DNA from: Bradyrhizobium sp. CB1015
GTDB lineage: Bacteria > Pseudomonadota > Alphaproteobacteria > Rhizobiales > Xanthobacteraceae
Length of the DNA stretch: 64,000 nucleotides
Direction of reading: 5' to 3'
NCBI RefSeq assembly: GCF_025200925.1
Contig: NZ_CP104174.1
Location: forward strand, 1,426,001-1,490,000
The position numbers were made by a program, and so were the translations under genes. The notes beneath the pieces are model-generated. The model worked only from the letters and a program-made list of their open reading frames with translations. It did no database searches and was not told where the DNA came from. This document shows positions 9,072 through 18,055 of the stretch, piece after piece (positions within the stretch are counted from its first letter, which is position 1; each line of letters opens with the position of its first letter).

Positions 9072-10300
9072 AGTTTCGCAGGAGGCTATTAATTCGCATG
9101 AGGCGTAGCGCTGTACATCCGACTGCAGAGCGCCGGCCTAGAGGCCGGCGCATTGCTCGACTCATTCCAGCGGGTATCTCCTAAAAAGAACGGATAAGGC
9201 GCGTAAGCATGCCGCTCAAAGCGACTTGTCGCCCTAGCGCCGCAGGTGGCGCAGACCGAGCTCGATTAAACCGACGTGACCGAGCGGCAGCTGGATACGA
9301 CCAGTTCGGACCGCCTGGCCTGGTGGTACTCGAAAGCTCGGTGCTCATGAGCCTACTACAAGTGTCCGCGATTGGGAGGAGGTTGACACGCCCTCCCGTA
9401 GGCATGCACCTTCAGGCCCAGCTCGACGGATAGAGCGGTCGCTGGGCCTTGCGAATCGAGAGGTCTCCATTCAATCAACGATTACAATCGCTTCAATTTC
9501 TTGTCCCACGCTCGTGATAACGTGCGGCTCCGCGGTGTGCGTTGCCTGATCGTTGAGGCCGATCAGTGCTGGAAGATCCGTTCCACGCGATCATGCTCGA
9601 ACGGCGGAACCGGAACTCAGGAGGCTGGATCGCAAATCTCTCTACGTAAGAGGACGCGGCCGCTGTTCCCGCGAGCGGCCGGTCCTGCGAGGCCTCGCGC
9701 CTCATTTTATGCTTCGTTTGTTATCCGCGATTAGTGCTGTACGCACGCCGGATCGGTCAAACAAAAAAACAGATCGCAGATACCATTCAATGGGTCGTCC
9801 GCGCATTGAGGATATGACGTATCGGCTACCTGCACCTTGGTGGCGACGGGTTGAGCGGCGGCCTCAGCAACAAAGGCCGGCACTGCCGCCGTTGCAAGCG
9901 CGACGGCGCTTGCAGTTCAAACAGCAATTTTTTCATTCCAGAGTCGCTCCGTTAGATCGACCCCAAGCCGTCCTCACGGATATATGAAGGCGCCGGAAGT
10001 GGTAAATTGATTCTCTTGATCCGGTCCATCGAAGGAATGGATGAGTTCGAACATCTGCGCGGCCTCGGTTATGAGTCGCTCGGGAAAGCCTTTATGGTCG
10101 GCGTCTCGGCGGCCTCGACGCGGTCATTGAGCGGAGCAATCGGACAAACGCGGTGACTGCATCGTTCGGACCCCAATGACTCGCACTCCTTGGAGACCGG
10201 ACGTGTGCTGCCCGAGGGGCCGTCACAATCCTGATGAGTGCACAAGCGATCTCTTCATGACCGATGCTACGACTGCAGAGATCGCTGGAATTTCATTGGT
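9072..10300. other. Intergenic region, no gene supported
   Basis: The stretch holds a GC-rich palindrome at 9130-9151 and otherwise only short frames without start context. The palindrome has 10-bp arms 2 bp apart, or an 8-bp stem with a 6-nt loop, and might act as a terminator-like hairpin. Near 10235-10310 lies a block shared with 43.6-43.7 kb. Confidence 0.4.
10247..10286. repeat. Inverted repeat (10-bp perfect arms) inside an 80-bp block shared with 43.64-43.70 kb
   Basis: AGCGATCTCT and its exact reverse complement AGAGATCGCT flank a loop of about 20 bases. The surrounding block of about 80 bp aligns with the reverse complement of 43625-43705, where the arms are imperfect. The origin is unclear; it may be the edge of a common IS. 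Confidence 0.5.
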
Positions 10301-10307
10301 GTGTTCG

Positions 10308-10455
10308 GCTACAGGCTCTGCGCGCAGACATCATGGACTTCATCAGTCGTCACAACGACGATCCCAAGCCGCTCAAATGGACCAAATCCGCCGACGACAT
10401 CCTCGCTTCCACCGAACGGTTCTGCCGATACAACGCCCAAACTCAGGCTTGGTGA
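10308..10455 (+). mobile_element. IS630-family transposase, C-terminal scrap
   Basis: The frame reads MDFISRHNDDPKPLKWTKSA followed by DDILASTERFCRY, the typical C-terminus of IS630 transposases. Nothing of the catalytic part remains upstream. Confidence 0.75.
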
Positions 10456-10762
10456 TCTTGCGAATTGTTGGTTCAGGACACTAAACTTCTTCGTTCGCAA
10501 CATTCTCGGGCAGACACCGCGTAAACTGGAATGCCACGTCGACCGAGCCGAAAAGGATCCCGGCCCATGACGTGAAGAGCCAACACTGAGGAGCCAACAA
10601 TTGGGTCCGAAAAACCTCGGGAGTTTAGCGCGAAGCCCCTCAATTTGAGCCGGCGCGCCTTCCGCATCATCAGCGGCGGATCACTGCCTGATCGTCGATC
10701 GCCTGAAGGCGCTCGCTTGTGCCGCCATCCGCCGAGCTGCGCGTGTCGCTGGCGCGTCGATC

Positions 10763-11899
10763 TCAGCGCGCCTCGATGGTGACAATGCGCGCCGACAGGG
10801 TGACCAGACACATGAGTGCGGCCAACATCGCAAATGCGCTCGGCAACCCTGCGAGGTTGGCGAGGAAACCGACGAACCCCGGTCCAACGAGGAGTCCCGC
10901 ATAGCCAACCGTGGTGATCGCGGCAACCGCTAGACCTGCAGGCATTACCTTCTGAGTGCCGGCCCTCCGGAAGAGAATCGGAACCAGGTTCGATGAACCA
11001 AGACCAATGAGCAGGAAACCTGCCATCGCGAAGGGGGCGCCTGGGGCGGCCAGCAGAAGCGCAAAACCCGCGACGGCCATCAGACTGCCGACCACTAGTG
11101 TCGCGCGGTCGCCAACGCGCGACACTACGGAATCGCCTCCGAGGCGCCCGACGGTCATGCTAATGGAGAACAGCATGAAGCCGAGTCCACCCTGCGCTTT
11201 CGGTACAAGGCCACGGTCCACCAGCAGCAAGGCGCTCCAGTCGAGTATGGCTCCCTCAATAAGAAACGTGATCGCTGCTAATACCGCCAGCAGCACCACA
11301 ATGGCATGCGGCATGACGAACAAAACCCCTCGCTGAGCTTGCGCTATTTGGGGCAATCGCGACCAAGTCAGCACCATGACGCTCGCCATGAAACTCGAGC
11401 AGATCAGGGTTGATGCAAAAGCACCAACATTCGACCAGAGCAATATGGTCATCGCGGCGGAGCCGGCAAAGCCGCCGATGCTGAATTGCGCGTGAAACCC
11501 GGACATCAGCGGACGCTTGGCTGCACGTTCCACCTCGACCGCACAGATATTCGCAGCGACATCGATCGCGCCGAGCGAGGCGCCGAAGGCGACCAGCGCG
11601 GCCCCGAGCGCCCAAGGCGTATCGGCAACCACCAGGCAAGGAAGGATGGGTGTAAGGCTGAACCCACCGATCAGGATAATCGGTTTACTGCCGTAGCGCG
11701 CACTCAACAAGGCGGTCAAAAGCATCGCGAGAACCGAGCCCAAACCTAGGCATAGCAGCAGAAAACCGAGAACGCCCTCGTCGACCGCCAGTCGTTCCTT
11801 CGCGAACGGCACCAGCGGCGCCCAGGCCGCCGTACCAAAACCAGCGACAAAAAATGCAAGACGCATCGCGAGCCACGTGGCCGGCCGATCGGCAGACAT
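10763..11899 (-). CDS. MFS transporter, 378 aa
   Basis: A hydrophobic protein with about 12 membrane segments spread over its whole length, typical of the major facilitator superfamily. The loop after segment 2 has a basic SARYGSK stretch, the position of motif A. The overall pattern (WAPLVPFAKERL near residue 27, GASLGAIDVAANI near 105, and GFHAQFSIGGFAGS near 135) resembles the YbjJ-like subgroup. Substrate unknown; it should act in the inner membrane as an exporter or antiporter. The ATG at 11899 has GGAG 9 nt upstream. The gene stands alone, without a co-oriented partner or an adjacent regulator. Length and frame are intact, in contrast to its surroundings. Confidence 0.88.
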   Translation of the reverse strand: MSADRPATWLAMRLAFFVAGFGTAAWAPLVPFAKERLAVDEGVLGFLLLCLGLGSVLAMLLTALLSARYGSKPIILIGGFSLTPILPCLVVADTPWALGAALVAFGASLGAIDVAANICAVEVERAAKRPLMSGFHAQFSIGGFAGSAAMTILLWSNVGAFASTLICSSFMASVMVLTWSRLPQIAQAQRGVLFVMPHAIVVLLAVLAAITFLIEGAILDWSALLLVDRGLVPKAQGGLGFMLFSISMTVGRLGGDSVVSRVGDRATLVVGSLMAVAGFALLLAAPGAPFAMAGFLLIGLGSSNLVPILFRRAGTQKVMPAGLAVAAITTVGYAGLLVGPGFVGFLANLAGLPSAFAMLAALMCLVTLSARIVTIEAR

Positions 11900-12363
11900 T
11901 TTTAGGAGCTCCGGAGGAAATTGCTAGCGAGCGCAGCGCCCGGGTAATTGCACAGCGTTCCGCCATCTAGGGGGATCGAAACGGAAGAGTCCACCCACCA
12001 AAAATGAGGGTGCACTGCGCACAAGCTCTTGATCTATCCAACTTTCTCACGTGCCGGGCTCGATCGTCTCGACCGGCACAGGCGCGCGATGAGCGATCCC
12101 GGCCGCCGTCGGTTGCCTCCATTGTGAGCCGTAGATTGCGGAGCTGGCCGGGCTCCGGGCGCTCTAGGTGTGTTAAAGGGGCAGACGTCAGCTTCCGAAC
12201 GGCTAAGCGGAAATCTTACGATCAATCAGAGCATTACCGCTCGTGGAAGCGGACATCCCGTGTTGCCGCGCCGGATTTTGGAAGCTCCGCGACTCGTCTA
12301 TTGTTGAGGCTTTCGCAAACCCTTTACAGCCGCGGTGCGACGAGCCCGTCGCGGGAGCCGATC

Positions 12364-12819
12364 ATGTTGAAAGCCACCGAAGAAGAGATCGAGGAAGTCC
12401 GAGAATACTTTGAATGGCAGGCGGCCGATCTCGGAGTGACTTTCATGCAGAAGGTCTACTCGGAGACCGTCGGGCACACGCGCCACGATGTGTGGGACAT
12501 CCACACCAATAAGGATCGCTGGTGGGTCATCACGGGCGGCACGAAGCTCTACTCTCAGGAGCAATTCCCAAGTATGGACCTTGCCCTGACCTTCCATATT
12601 GGCCTGATCCTCCGCGTCCCGCGCACGGAAGAACAGCGTGAGAATGATCTACGCATACTCCCGTTCGCTAACGTGTTCGCGAAGATGGAAGAAGCCGGAA
12701 CCGCCCTGACACAGGCCCAGAGCCTCACTGACTATCAGGCCGTTGGCGTCCGATGCCGCGAGGCGCTACTCGAACTAATCGGCGTCGCGCAGGACTCGGC
12801 AAGAGCTATGGCGGAATCT
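12364..12819 (+). pseudogene. Uncharacterised conserved protein, 5' part, split by IS256
   Basis: From the ATG at 12364 (GGGAG 7 nt upstream) the frame encodes about 150 residues with motifs such as WDIHTNKDRWWVITGGTKLY and PSMDLALTFHIGL. I recognise these as the N-terminal part of a widespread uncharacterised protein of roughly 300 residues that ends in a zinc ribbon. The IS256 copy beginning at 12820 interrupts it, and the frame ends within a few codons of the junction. The remainder of the gene continues at 14184. A weak tts-box-like sequence lies near 12186, but I do not regard it as supported. Confidence 0.7.
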
Positions 12820-14183
12820 GGGTGATGACGGTGTGAGGAAGGCGGCGTATCGAGGCGGGTGACGAGCCTGCCAGAACCTCTTGAGGAGAGCGATACGCCA
12901 TGACCGAGACTACCAATGTTCTTGCTTCCGTCAGCCGTCCGCGGTTGATGATCCACTGACCGATATCGTTCGAGCCGGCGCGCGGGACCTGCTTGCTAGG
13001 GCGATCGAGATCGAGGTTGGCGCGTTTCTGGCCAGCACGGCCAATCTGACGCTGCCCGACGGTCGGGCGCGCCTGGTCCGACATGGGCACGGTCCGGTGC
13101 GCGCGATTGCGACCGGCATCGGTCCGGTGGAGGTCGCTCGTCCCAAGGTCCGCGACCGCGGAGCGAGCGGGCCAGGCGACCGCCTCCGCTTCAGTTCGGC
13201 AATCCTGCCGCTATGGGCGCGGCGGACGAAGAGCCTGGATGCCTTGATCCCGGTCCTCTATTTGCGCGGCATCTCGACCGGCGACTTCCAGGAGGCGCTC
13301 TCGGCGCTGCTCGGCAAGGAAGCGCCGAACCTGTCGCCTTCGGTGATCGCCGGCCTGAAGGCCGATTGGCAGGTCGAGTACGAACGCTGGCAGAGACGCG
13401 ATCTGTCGGCGCGTCGCTATGTCTACATCTGGGCCGATGGCGTGTACCTGCAGGCCCGCATGGAAGATCACAGCGAATGCATGCTGCTGCTGATTGGTAC
13501 CACGCCGGAAGGCAAGAGGGAGCTGATCGGCTTCCAGGTCGGCGTGCGCGAGAGCGCGCAGAGCTGGCGCGAACTCCTGATCGACCTGCGGCAACGCGGG
13601 TTACGGATTGCCCCGCAACTCGCCATCGGCGACGGCGCCCTCGGCTTCTGGAAGGCACTGGATGAGGCCTTTCCCGGCACGCGGCACCAACGATGCTGGT
13701 GCCATAAAGTGAGCAACGTACTCGACAAGGTCGCCAAATCCGTGCAGGGCCCCATGAAGAACGACCTGCGGAACATCTATCTGGCCCCACACCGGGCCGA
13801 AGCTGAAACCGCGATCGACGTCTTCGTCGAGAAATACCACGTCAAATACGAACGTGCGGTGGAGTGCCTGATCAAGGATCGCCACGCGCTGCTCGCCTTC
13901 TTCGACTTCCCTGCTGAGCACTGGATCCACCTACGCAGCTCGAACCCGATCGAGAGCGTCTTCGCCACGGTGCGCCACCGAACGGTGGGGACCAAGGGAT
14001 CGCTGTCGCAACAAACCGCGAAGCTGATGGTGTTCAAGCTCATCGACGCCGCATCGAAGACCTGGCGGCGATTGAAGAGCACGAACCAGTTGCCGAAAGT
14101 CATCGCCGGTGTAAAGTTCATCGACGGAATCGAAGTCATTCCGAACACTGAAAGCCACGCCGCCTGATCAGGCCGCGTCACCC
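12820..14183 (+). mobile_element. IS256-family insertion sequence, full length (1364 bp)
   Basis: The element begins with GGGTGATGACGG at 12820 and ends with the complement of GGGTGACGCGG at 14183, short imperfect terminal inverted repeats typical of IS256. It carries one transposase gene in the same orientation. No obvious 8-bp target duplication is visible at the edges. It splits a conserved gene whose halves lie at 12364-12819 and 14184 onwards. Confidence 0.85.
12900..14167 (+). pseudogene. IS256-family transposase (probable 5' frameshift)
   Basis: The main frame encodes about 415 residues with the Mutator-type transposase core, including VYIWADGVYLQARMEDHSEC (first Asp), LAIGDGALGFWKALDE (second Asp), the HQRCWCHK signature and SNPIESVFATVRHRT with the late Glu. 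The natural start MTETTNVLA at 12900 has GGAG upstream but lies in another frame that stops after 18 codons. The frames would join if one base were added near 12927, so this copy seems to have a single-base deletion. A start inside the main frame is possible but has no good ribosome site. Confidence 0.75.
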
Positions 14184-14667
14184 AAAATCAGCCATAGCTC
14201 ACTCGGCAATGTGGACCGACACACCGCCGCAGCATGCGAACTTCCGCGCGTGGACGGAAATCATCTGCAACGAGCTTCTGCCGGGCGACACCAACAAAGA
14301 GCGTCGCGGGGCCGTTAAAAGCGCTCTGGAGACCGCATGGACGTTTTCCAACTGGCTAACGCATTCAAAGTCCGCCACCTGGCTTGATGCCGACATGGCG
14401 CATGTGATGTCCAGGTTGCCAGCGGAATGCTGTCCCGATCGATCATTCGTGCGTTGCGCGGTGTGCCTGAGGAATGCCCGAACTGCGGCTCGCCGCATCT
14501 CGAACCAGAACACGCTGAAAACGCTGCCGCACCCGGCGTACTCTGGGAACGACCGCGCTGCGCTGATTGTGGATGGACCGGCAGGCCCGTCCCAATCCTC
14601 GACCTGGAGGATGGACAGCCCATTATCACTCGCGAAGGCGAAAAGTCCGAAGAGCACAGCATCATGA
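14184..14667 (+). pseudogene. Uncharacterised conserved protein, 3' part with zinc ribbon
   Basis: Continuation of the gene begun at 12364 beyond the IS256 copy. One frame runs through QHANFRAWTEIICNELLPGD and ETAWTFSNWLTHSKSATW. The match then shifts to another frame near 14420 and continues through EECPNCGSPHLEPEH and RCADCGWTG, a CxxC...CxxC zinc ribbon. So besides the IS insertion there is a frameshift. The zinc-ribbon frame runs directly into the following GGCT-like sequence without a stop. Confidence 0.68.
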
Positions 14668-15053
14668 CGGTTCCGCTGCGCACGATCGTCAGGCCGGGCG
14701 ATCCGCCGATCGAGCCGCTGAAGAAAGCAAAAACCGGGCCACCGGAGCCAGGCGTCTATCTTGCCTACGGGTCCAACATGTCGACCGCATGGCTGCGCAA
14801 GCGAATGCCGAGCTGCAAGCCGCTCGGCATTGCTACCTTGCCCGGGCATGCGCTTCGCTTCCATAAGCGCAGCAGGGACCTGTCTGGGAAGTGCAACGCA
14901 TTTGCTAGTGGTAACAACAACACAGTGATCGGAGTCCTGTTCAGCTTCGATCCAGCCGAGCGCGCCAAGCTAGACGAGGCCGAAGGCGTCGGCGCTGGCT
15001 ACGAGCACGAGATGGTCACGGTCATCAACGAGCAAGGTCGCTGCCGGCGATAA
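14664..15053 (+). pseudogene. Gamma-glutamylcyclotransferase-like protein, truncated
   Basis: From the ATG at 14664 the frame encodes about 129 residues with the YLAYGSNMS signature of GGCT-fold enzymes near residue 32 and a conserved region through VIGVLFSFDPAERAKLDEAE. The reading stops after INEQGRCRR, before the C-terminal part of the usual fold, so the enzyme is probably truncated by a frameshift. These enzymes cyclise gamma-glutamyl groups, for example in glutathione turnover. Upstream the same frame is continuous with the zinc-ribbon sequence, so the two may once have been one operon or a fusion. Confidence 0.65.
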
Positions 15054-15253
15054 GGCTCGGCGCCGCCTCGAGTTAAGAGTCCGGAATTCCTTGCTGCGGC
15101 TGGCCTTCTCGATCACGGCCAGTACCCTCGTCGATACATGATATTTGAGCCGCTAAACGGGCCGAGCGACATCGCGAGAACTGGCTATTCCAGGAGCTCT
15201 CACAGAACTCCCAGCCGGGTTCGGGATTGAACGACCGCGCTCGGAGCGGCCGA

Positions 15254-15808
15254 CTACGGCACCTCCCTTAGACCCGAGATGTTGATCTGGAGACGCCATC
15301 GGAAGTATCCCAGCACCAAGCAGGCCTTGTTCAAGACCATGAAGTTCAGATCGCAAGCCGCCACCCCATCGGCCAGCACTTGGCTCTGCCAGAAATGGTC
15401 GTCGATGCTTTGGTTGCCCGGCTGCAACAAATTCTCGAAGTTGGGCGTCGCAACGGTCAAGGCTCGGCGCAGGACAAGCTCAAAGGGGGAAAGGACACCA
15501 GCGTGTTCCTGCGTGATCCCATCAAACACGACGATATGCTCTCCTCTCAAGGCCAGGGCACTTCCACGGATGCGCAGATGGACGCCAGGCGTGACGGTCA
15601 GATCGAGATGGCCGTCATTGCTCCCGAGTGGCCCGCCATCGCGCGCGGCCAGGACATAGAGATGCTCACTGTCGACGCGTACGGGCGCCTCGGGCGAGAG
15701 ACTGGCATTCGGATACCGTGACAGTAGCGTCTCGGCGTCGACGATGATGAGAACGGCAACGTTAGACTCGGAGCGTTGGCTCTTGGTTGAGGGTCTGTCT
15801 TTGGCCAT
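15254..15808 (-). CDS. AidA/PixA-family (inclusion-body) protein, 184 aa
   Basis: The sequence has the family layout: a VAVLIIVDAETLLSRYPNAS strand-helix near residues 17-36, a Gly/Asp-rich beta segment ending LDLTVTPGVHLRIR, and a C-terminal ACLVLGYFRWRLQINISG strand. This matches the PixA/AidA inclusion-body family described in Xenorhabdus, Ralstonia and Burkholderia; the molecular role in those organisms is not clear. The ATG at 15808 follows a strong GGAGGAAGGG ribosome site. It is the second of two paralogues on this strand, 298 nt downstream of the first, with a hairpin between them at 16024-16045. Expression is probably linked to the sigma-54 promoter at 16847 but could be partly separate. 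Confidence 0.82.
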   Translation of the reverse strand: MAKDRPSTKSQRSESNVAVLIIVDAETLLSRYPNASLSPEAPVRVDSEHLYVLAARDGGPLGSNDGHLDLTVTPGVHLRIRGSALALRGEHIVVFDGITQEHAGVLSPFELVLRRALTVATPNFENLLQPGNQSIDDHFWQSQVLADGVAACDLNFMVLNKACLVLGYFRWRLQINISGLREVP

Positions 15809-16023
15809 TGCTGTTTCCCTTCCTCCCGACCGTGGGATGCTCGGCAACCGCGGAGCTTGCCAAGTGCTTGGGCCGGCCGAACTGGATGGTGCTGACGGCG
15901 AATCGGTCTCATTCGAGAGCGACGCGAAAAAGGCGACAGCTGGTCGAGAAGGCCGATCTGCCAGGGACGACGGGTGAGGTCGGCACGCCTCCGGACCGCA
16001 AGCTCCGCACCTGCCATTTCATG

Positions 16024-16045
16024 CCACCCTCGGAGTCGAGGGTGG
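16024..16045 (-). terminator. Hairpin between the two AidA-family genes
   Basis: Nine-bp perfect arms (CCACCCTCG and its complement) flank a 4-nt loop about 60 nt after the stop of the first AidA-family gene. No U-run follows, so it is more likely an attenuating or RNA-stabilising hairpin than a strong intrinsic terminator. Confidence 0.4.
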
Positions 16046-16105
16046 TTGGGATCATGGCCGTTGCCCCGCTGCGCGGTTCCTTCGACGCCTTGATGATCAT
16101 CCGCA

Positions 16106-16609
16106 TCAATTGTGGATGCTGATGAACGGATCCCACGAGAAGTATCCCAGCGCGCTGCAATTGCGATCGACGACCATGAAGTTGAAATGGTAGGTAACTC
16201 GTCCGATAGCCAAAGTTTCCGAGGACCAATAGTAATTGGCGATCGTCTGACATGTCGGCACGGACGGATTGCTAGGATTGGGATGCGCGAACGAGGCCTC
16301 CGCCTTCCGCGGGGTCGGCGTCGAGATCAGCTCGTTCCCTACGTTTCCGATGAAGCGGTAGAAGATCACTGACTTCTCGAACCCAAGGGAGAGGCTGGTC
16401 TCGCGCCAACGAATCAAATCCCCGACCTGGGCCTTCAGGTCGAGCTCGCCGCCCGCTTGCCCACTGATCACGTTGTCCTGATTTGTGATCATGTAGACAT
16501 GGCGGAAATCAATGAGAGTGGGGCTGTCCGGTCTTTTGCTCGGATTCGAGTACTTCTGAAGAATGGATTCCGTATCAAAAGCAACAAGAACGTCTGTGAC
16601 TCTGGACAT
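16106..16609 (-). CDS. AidA/PixA-family (inclusion-body) protein, 167 aa
   Basis: A paralogue of the gene at 15254-15808, with the same order of motifs: TDVLVAFDTESILQKYSNPS at residues 5-24, HVYMITNQDNVISGQ, the beta segment ELDLKAQVGDLIRWRETS and the end ALGYFSWDPFISIHN, a close match to the canonical family C-terminus. The ATG at 16609 has GGAG 7 nt upstream; the frame is open further upstream but without such a site. It lies downstream of a small peptide gene (16705-16791) and a sigma-54 promoter at 16847-16832, all on the minus strand, which suggests an RpoN-dependent operon. Confidence 0.85.
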   Translation of the reverse strand: MSRVTDVLVAFDTESILQKYSNPSKRPDSPTLIDFRHVYMITNQDNVISGQAGGELDLKAQVGDLIRWRETSLSLGFEKSVIFYRFIGNVGNELISTPTPRKAEASFAHPNPSNPSVPTCQTIANYYWSSETLAIGRVTYHFNFMVVDRNCSALGYFSWDPFISIHN

Positions 16610-16704
16610 GATGCTTCTCCATTGCAAAGAGGAATGTTCGGCTTTCGCCGAGCTCACCCCATCGCCGTAGACCATTGCGATGCCTGACAACGCCGTTCGT
16701 TGGA

Positions 16705-16791
16705 TTACGCTGCTTCGACCGGTTCATCAGGAGTTGGTTGCGGCCGCCGAGTAGGCTTGAGCTTTCGTGAGCGGCCCATTCGCGTGATCAT
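16705..16791 (-). CDS. Small basic peptide gene (28 aa) upstream of aidA-like genes
   Basis: Between the sigma-54 promoter and the first AidA-family gene there is a short frame starting MITRMGRSRKLKPTRRP and ending DEPVEAA. GAGGAG lies about 10 nt before its ATG, and it is the first frame after the predicted transcription start. The peptide is basic, Pro-rich and has no known relatives that I recognise. It could be a leader peptide or a real small protein. Confidence 0.45.
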   Translation of the reverse strand: MITRMGRSRKLKPTRRPQPTPDEPVEAA

Positions 16792-16831
16792 AGGATGATT
16801 TCTCCTCAGGCCGCGCGCATTGCAGGAGACC

Positions 16832-16847
16832 TGCATTTGCCGTGCCA
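16832..16847 (-). promoter_or_regulatory. Sigma-54 (RpoN) promoter of the AidA-family operon
   Basis: Read on the minus strand from 16847: TGGCAC-N5-ATGCA, with GG and GC exactly 10 bases apart. The -24 element is perfect and the -12 element has one mismatch. Transcription would start near 16820 and read the 28-aa peptide gene and then the AidA-family genes. It is arranged back to back with the sigma-54 promoter at 17188. Confidence 0.65.
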
Positions 16848-17187
16848 AAGGAGAGGGAATCACTATCGAGGGCGTCGTCACTCCCCATCTCGGTTCTGGA
16901 GCGCTCAGCCATGGGAGTACTGTAACCAGTGGCTCCGAGGAGGATAATGTACCGGATGGATGACAGCTTTCGGCCTTCGTGTTTGTCCAACTCCGTCGTG
17001 TGGGCGCGCATACCACCCCCTCGAGAATGCGGTTAGGCCAATCGCCGCCACGCGCAAGATGTTCATGTTGTCGCGTTCATGCGCGTCGGACTTAAGACGT
17101 TTGGCGGCAAGCTGCCACAAACGGCCGCGATTTCACGATCGCGTCACGAAGAAGCTGGTTCGCTCTCGACGCGCGGCTCGCAAAACG

Positions 17188-17203
17188 TGGCACGCCAATT
17201 GCT
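17188..17203 (+). promoter_or_regulatory. Sigma-54 (RpoN) promoter of the HdeD operon
   Basis: TGGCAC-N5-TTGCT with GG and GC exactly 10 bases apart, a full consensus match. It reads toward the small basic ORF at 17291 and the hdeD-like gene. Between this promoter and the divergent one at 16832-16847 only a near-match to a NifA site (TGT-N10-ACC at 16999-17014) is present, so the activator is not certain. Confidence 0.75.
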
Positions 17204-17290
17204 CGGCCTACGACACCGCCTCGCCGGGCTTAGTAATGTGGTCCTCCCGCGTCCTGGGATGCGGTCCAAGCCCGAAGAGAGGAGGTCACG

Positions 17291-17455
17291 ATGCGGATGG
17301 CACCCAGCAGGCGAGCATATAGATTGATGGGCACACTGAGTCGGCTGCTCGCAACGGCCCGCAAGCTCAACCCTAATCGCAACAAAGCGATGGCTAGGCG
17401 CGCCATGCTGCGGCACAGCTTTGGCAACGGAGACCTCCATGACAAGTTCGTCTGA
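17291..17455 (+). CDS. Small basic protein (54 aa), first gene of the HdeD operon
   Basis: GGAGG lies 5 nt before the ATG at 17291. The product begins MRMAPSRRAYRLMGTLSRLL and is strongly basic, with a short amphipathic N-terminal half. Its stop codon overlaps the beginning of the HdeD-family gene by 17 nt, a sign of translational coupling. It lies about 90 nt after the sigma-54 promoter. No known family is recognised. Confidence 0.6.
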   Translation: MRMAPSRRAYRLMGTLSRLLATARKLNPNRNKAMARRAMLRHSFGNGDLHDKFV

Positions 17456-18032
17456 TATCGTGCGGCTTCGAGCTGGTCCGGGCACCGCTTCGCTAACGAA
17501 GTGGGGTTGGGTTTTCGCCCTCGGCGTAGTTTATCTGATCACTGGCTTCGTGGCGCTTGGTAGCGTTGCGCTCGCGACGATGGCGAGTGTGGTGCTAGTT
17601 GGCGTGATGATGATCGTCGCCGGCGTTGCCGAAATGATCAATGCTTTCCAGGTTAAGACCTGGGGCAAGTTCTTGCTATGCGCTCTTTTGGGTGCGCTCT
17701 ACATCGTCGCGGGGCTTGTGACATTTGATAATCCTACGCTCGCCGCTGTGCTGCTTACGCTGGCGCTCGGCGCATCGCTGGTCGCCGCCGGCATCATGCG
17801 CCTGATCCTGGCGTTCAGCATCAAACGCGCAACGCCCCGGTCCTGGCTGGCGATATCGGGCGTCATTACTCTGCTGATTGGATCGTTGATCTTAGCGCGT
17901 TGGCCGATAAGCAGTGTTTATATTCTGGGCCTGTTTCTCGGCGTCGATCTAATCGTGGCGGGCGCGAGCTGGATTGGAGTCAGCTTCGGCCTACGCCGCA
18001 GTCCCATCGTGAAGTCACGATCGTTGACGTAA
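17439..18032 (+). CDS. HdeD-family membrane protein, 197 aa
   Basis: Six hydrophobic segments, arranged as repeated hairpins, begin with WGWVFALGVVYLITGFVALG near residue 22 and VVLVGVMMIVAGVAEMINAF near residue 51. This is the DUF308/HdeD layout. HdeD is an inner-membrane protein tied to acid resistance at high cell density in Escherichia coli; the mechanism is not known. The ATG at 17439 has GGAG 6 nt upstream and overlaps the end of the preceding small gene. The full-consensus RpoN promoter at 17188 suggests expression under nitrogen-fixing or nitrogen-limited conditions. Confidence 0.88.
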   Translation: MTSSSDIVRLRAGPGTASLTKWGWVFALGVVYLITGFVALGSVALATMASVVLVGVMMIVAGVAEMINAFQVKTWGKFLLCALLGALYIVAGLVTFDNPTLAAVLLTLALGASLVAAGIMRLILAFSIKRATPRSWLAISGVITLLIGSLILARWPISSVYILGLFLGVDLIVAGASWIGVSFGLRRSPIVKSRSLT

Positions 18033-18055
18033 TTGCCGGGCGCCCTTGGTGATAA

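Noticed and set aside
12186..12206. A tts-box-like sequence (GTCAGCTT ... GGCTAAG) upstream of the split gene at 12364
   Set aside because: The central TCG and the following bases do not match the consensus, and the downstream gene belongs to a widespread non-effector family.
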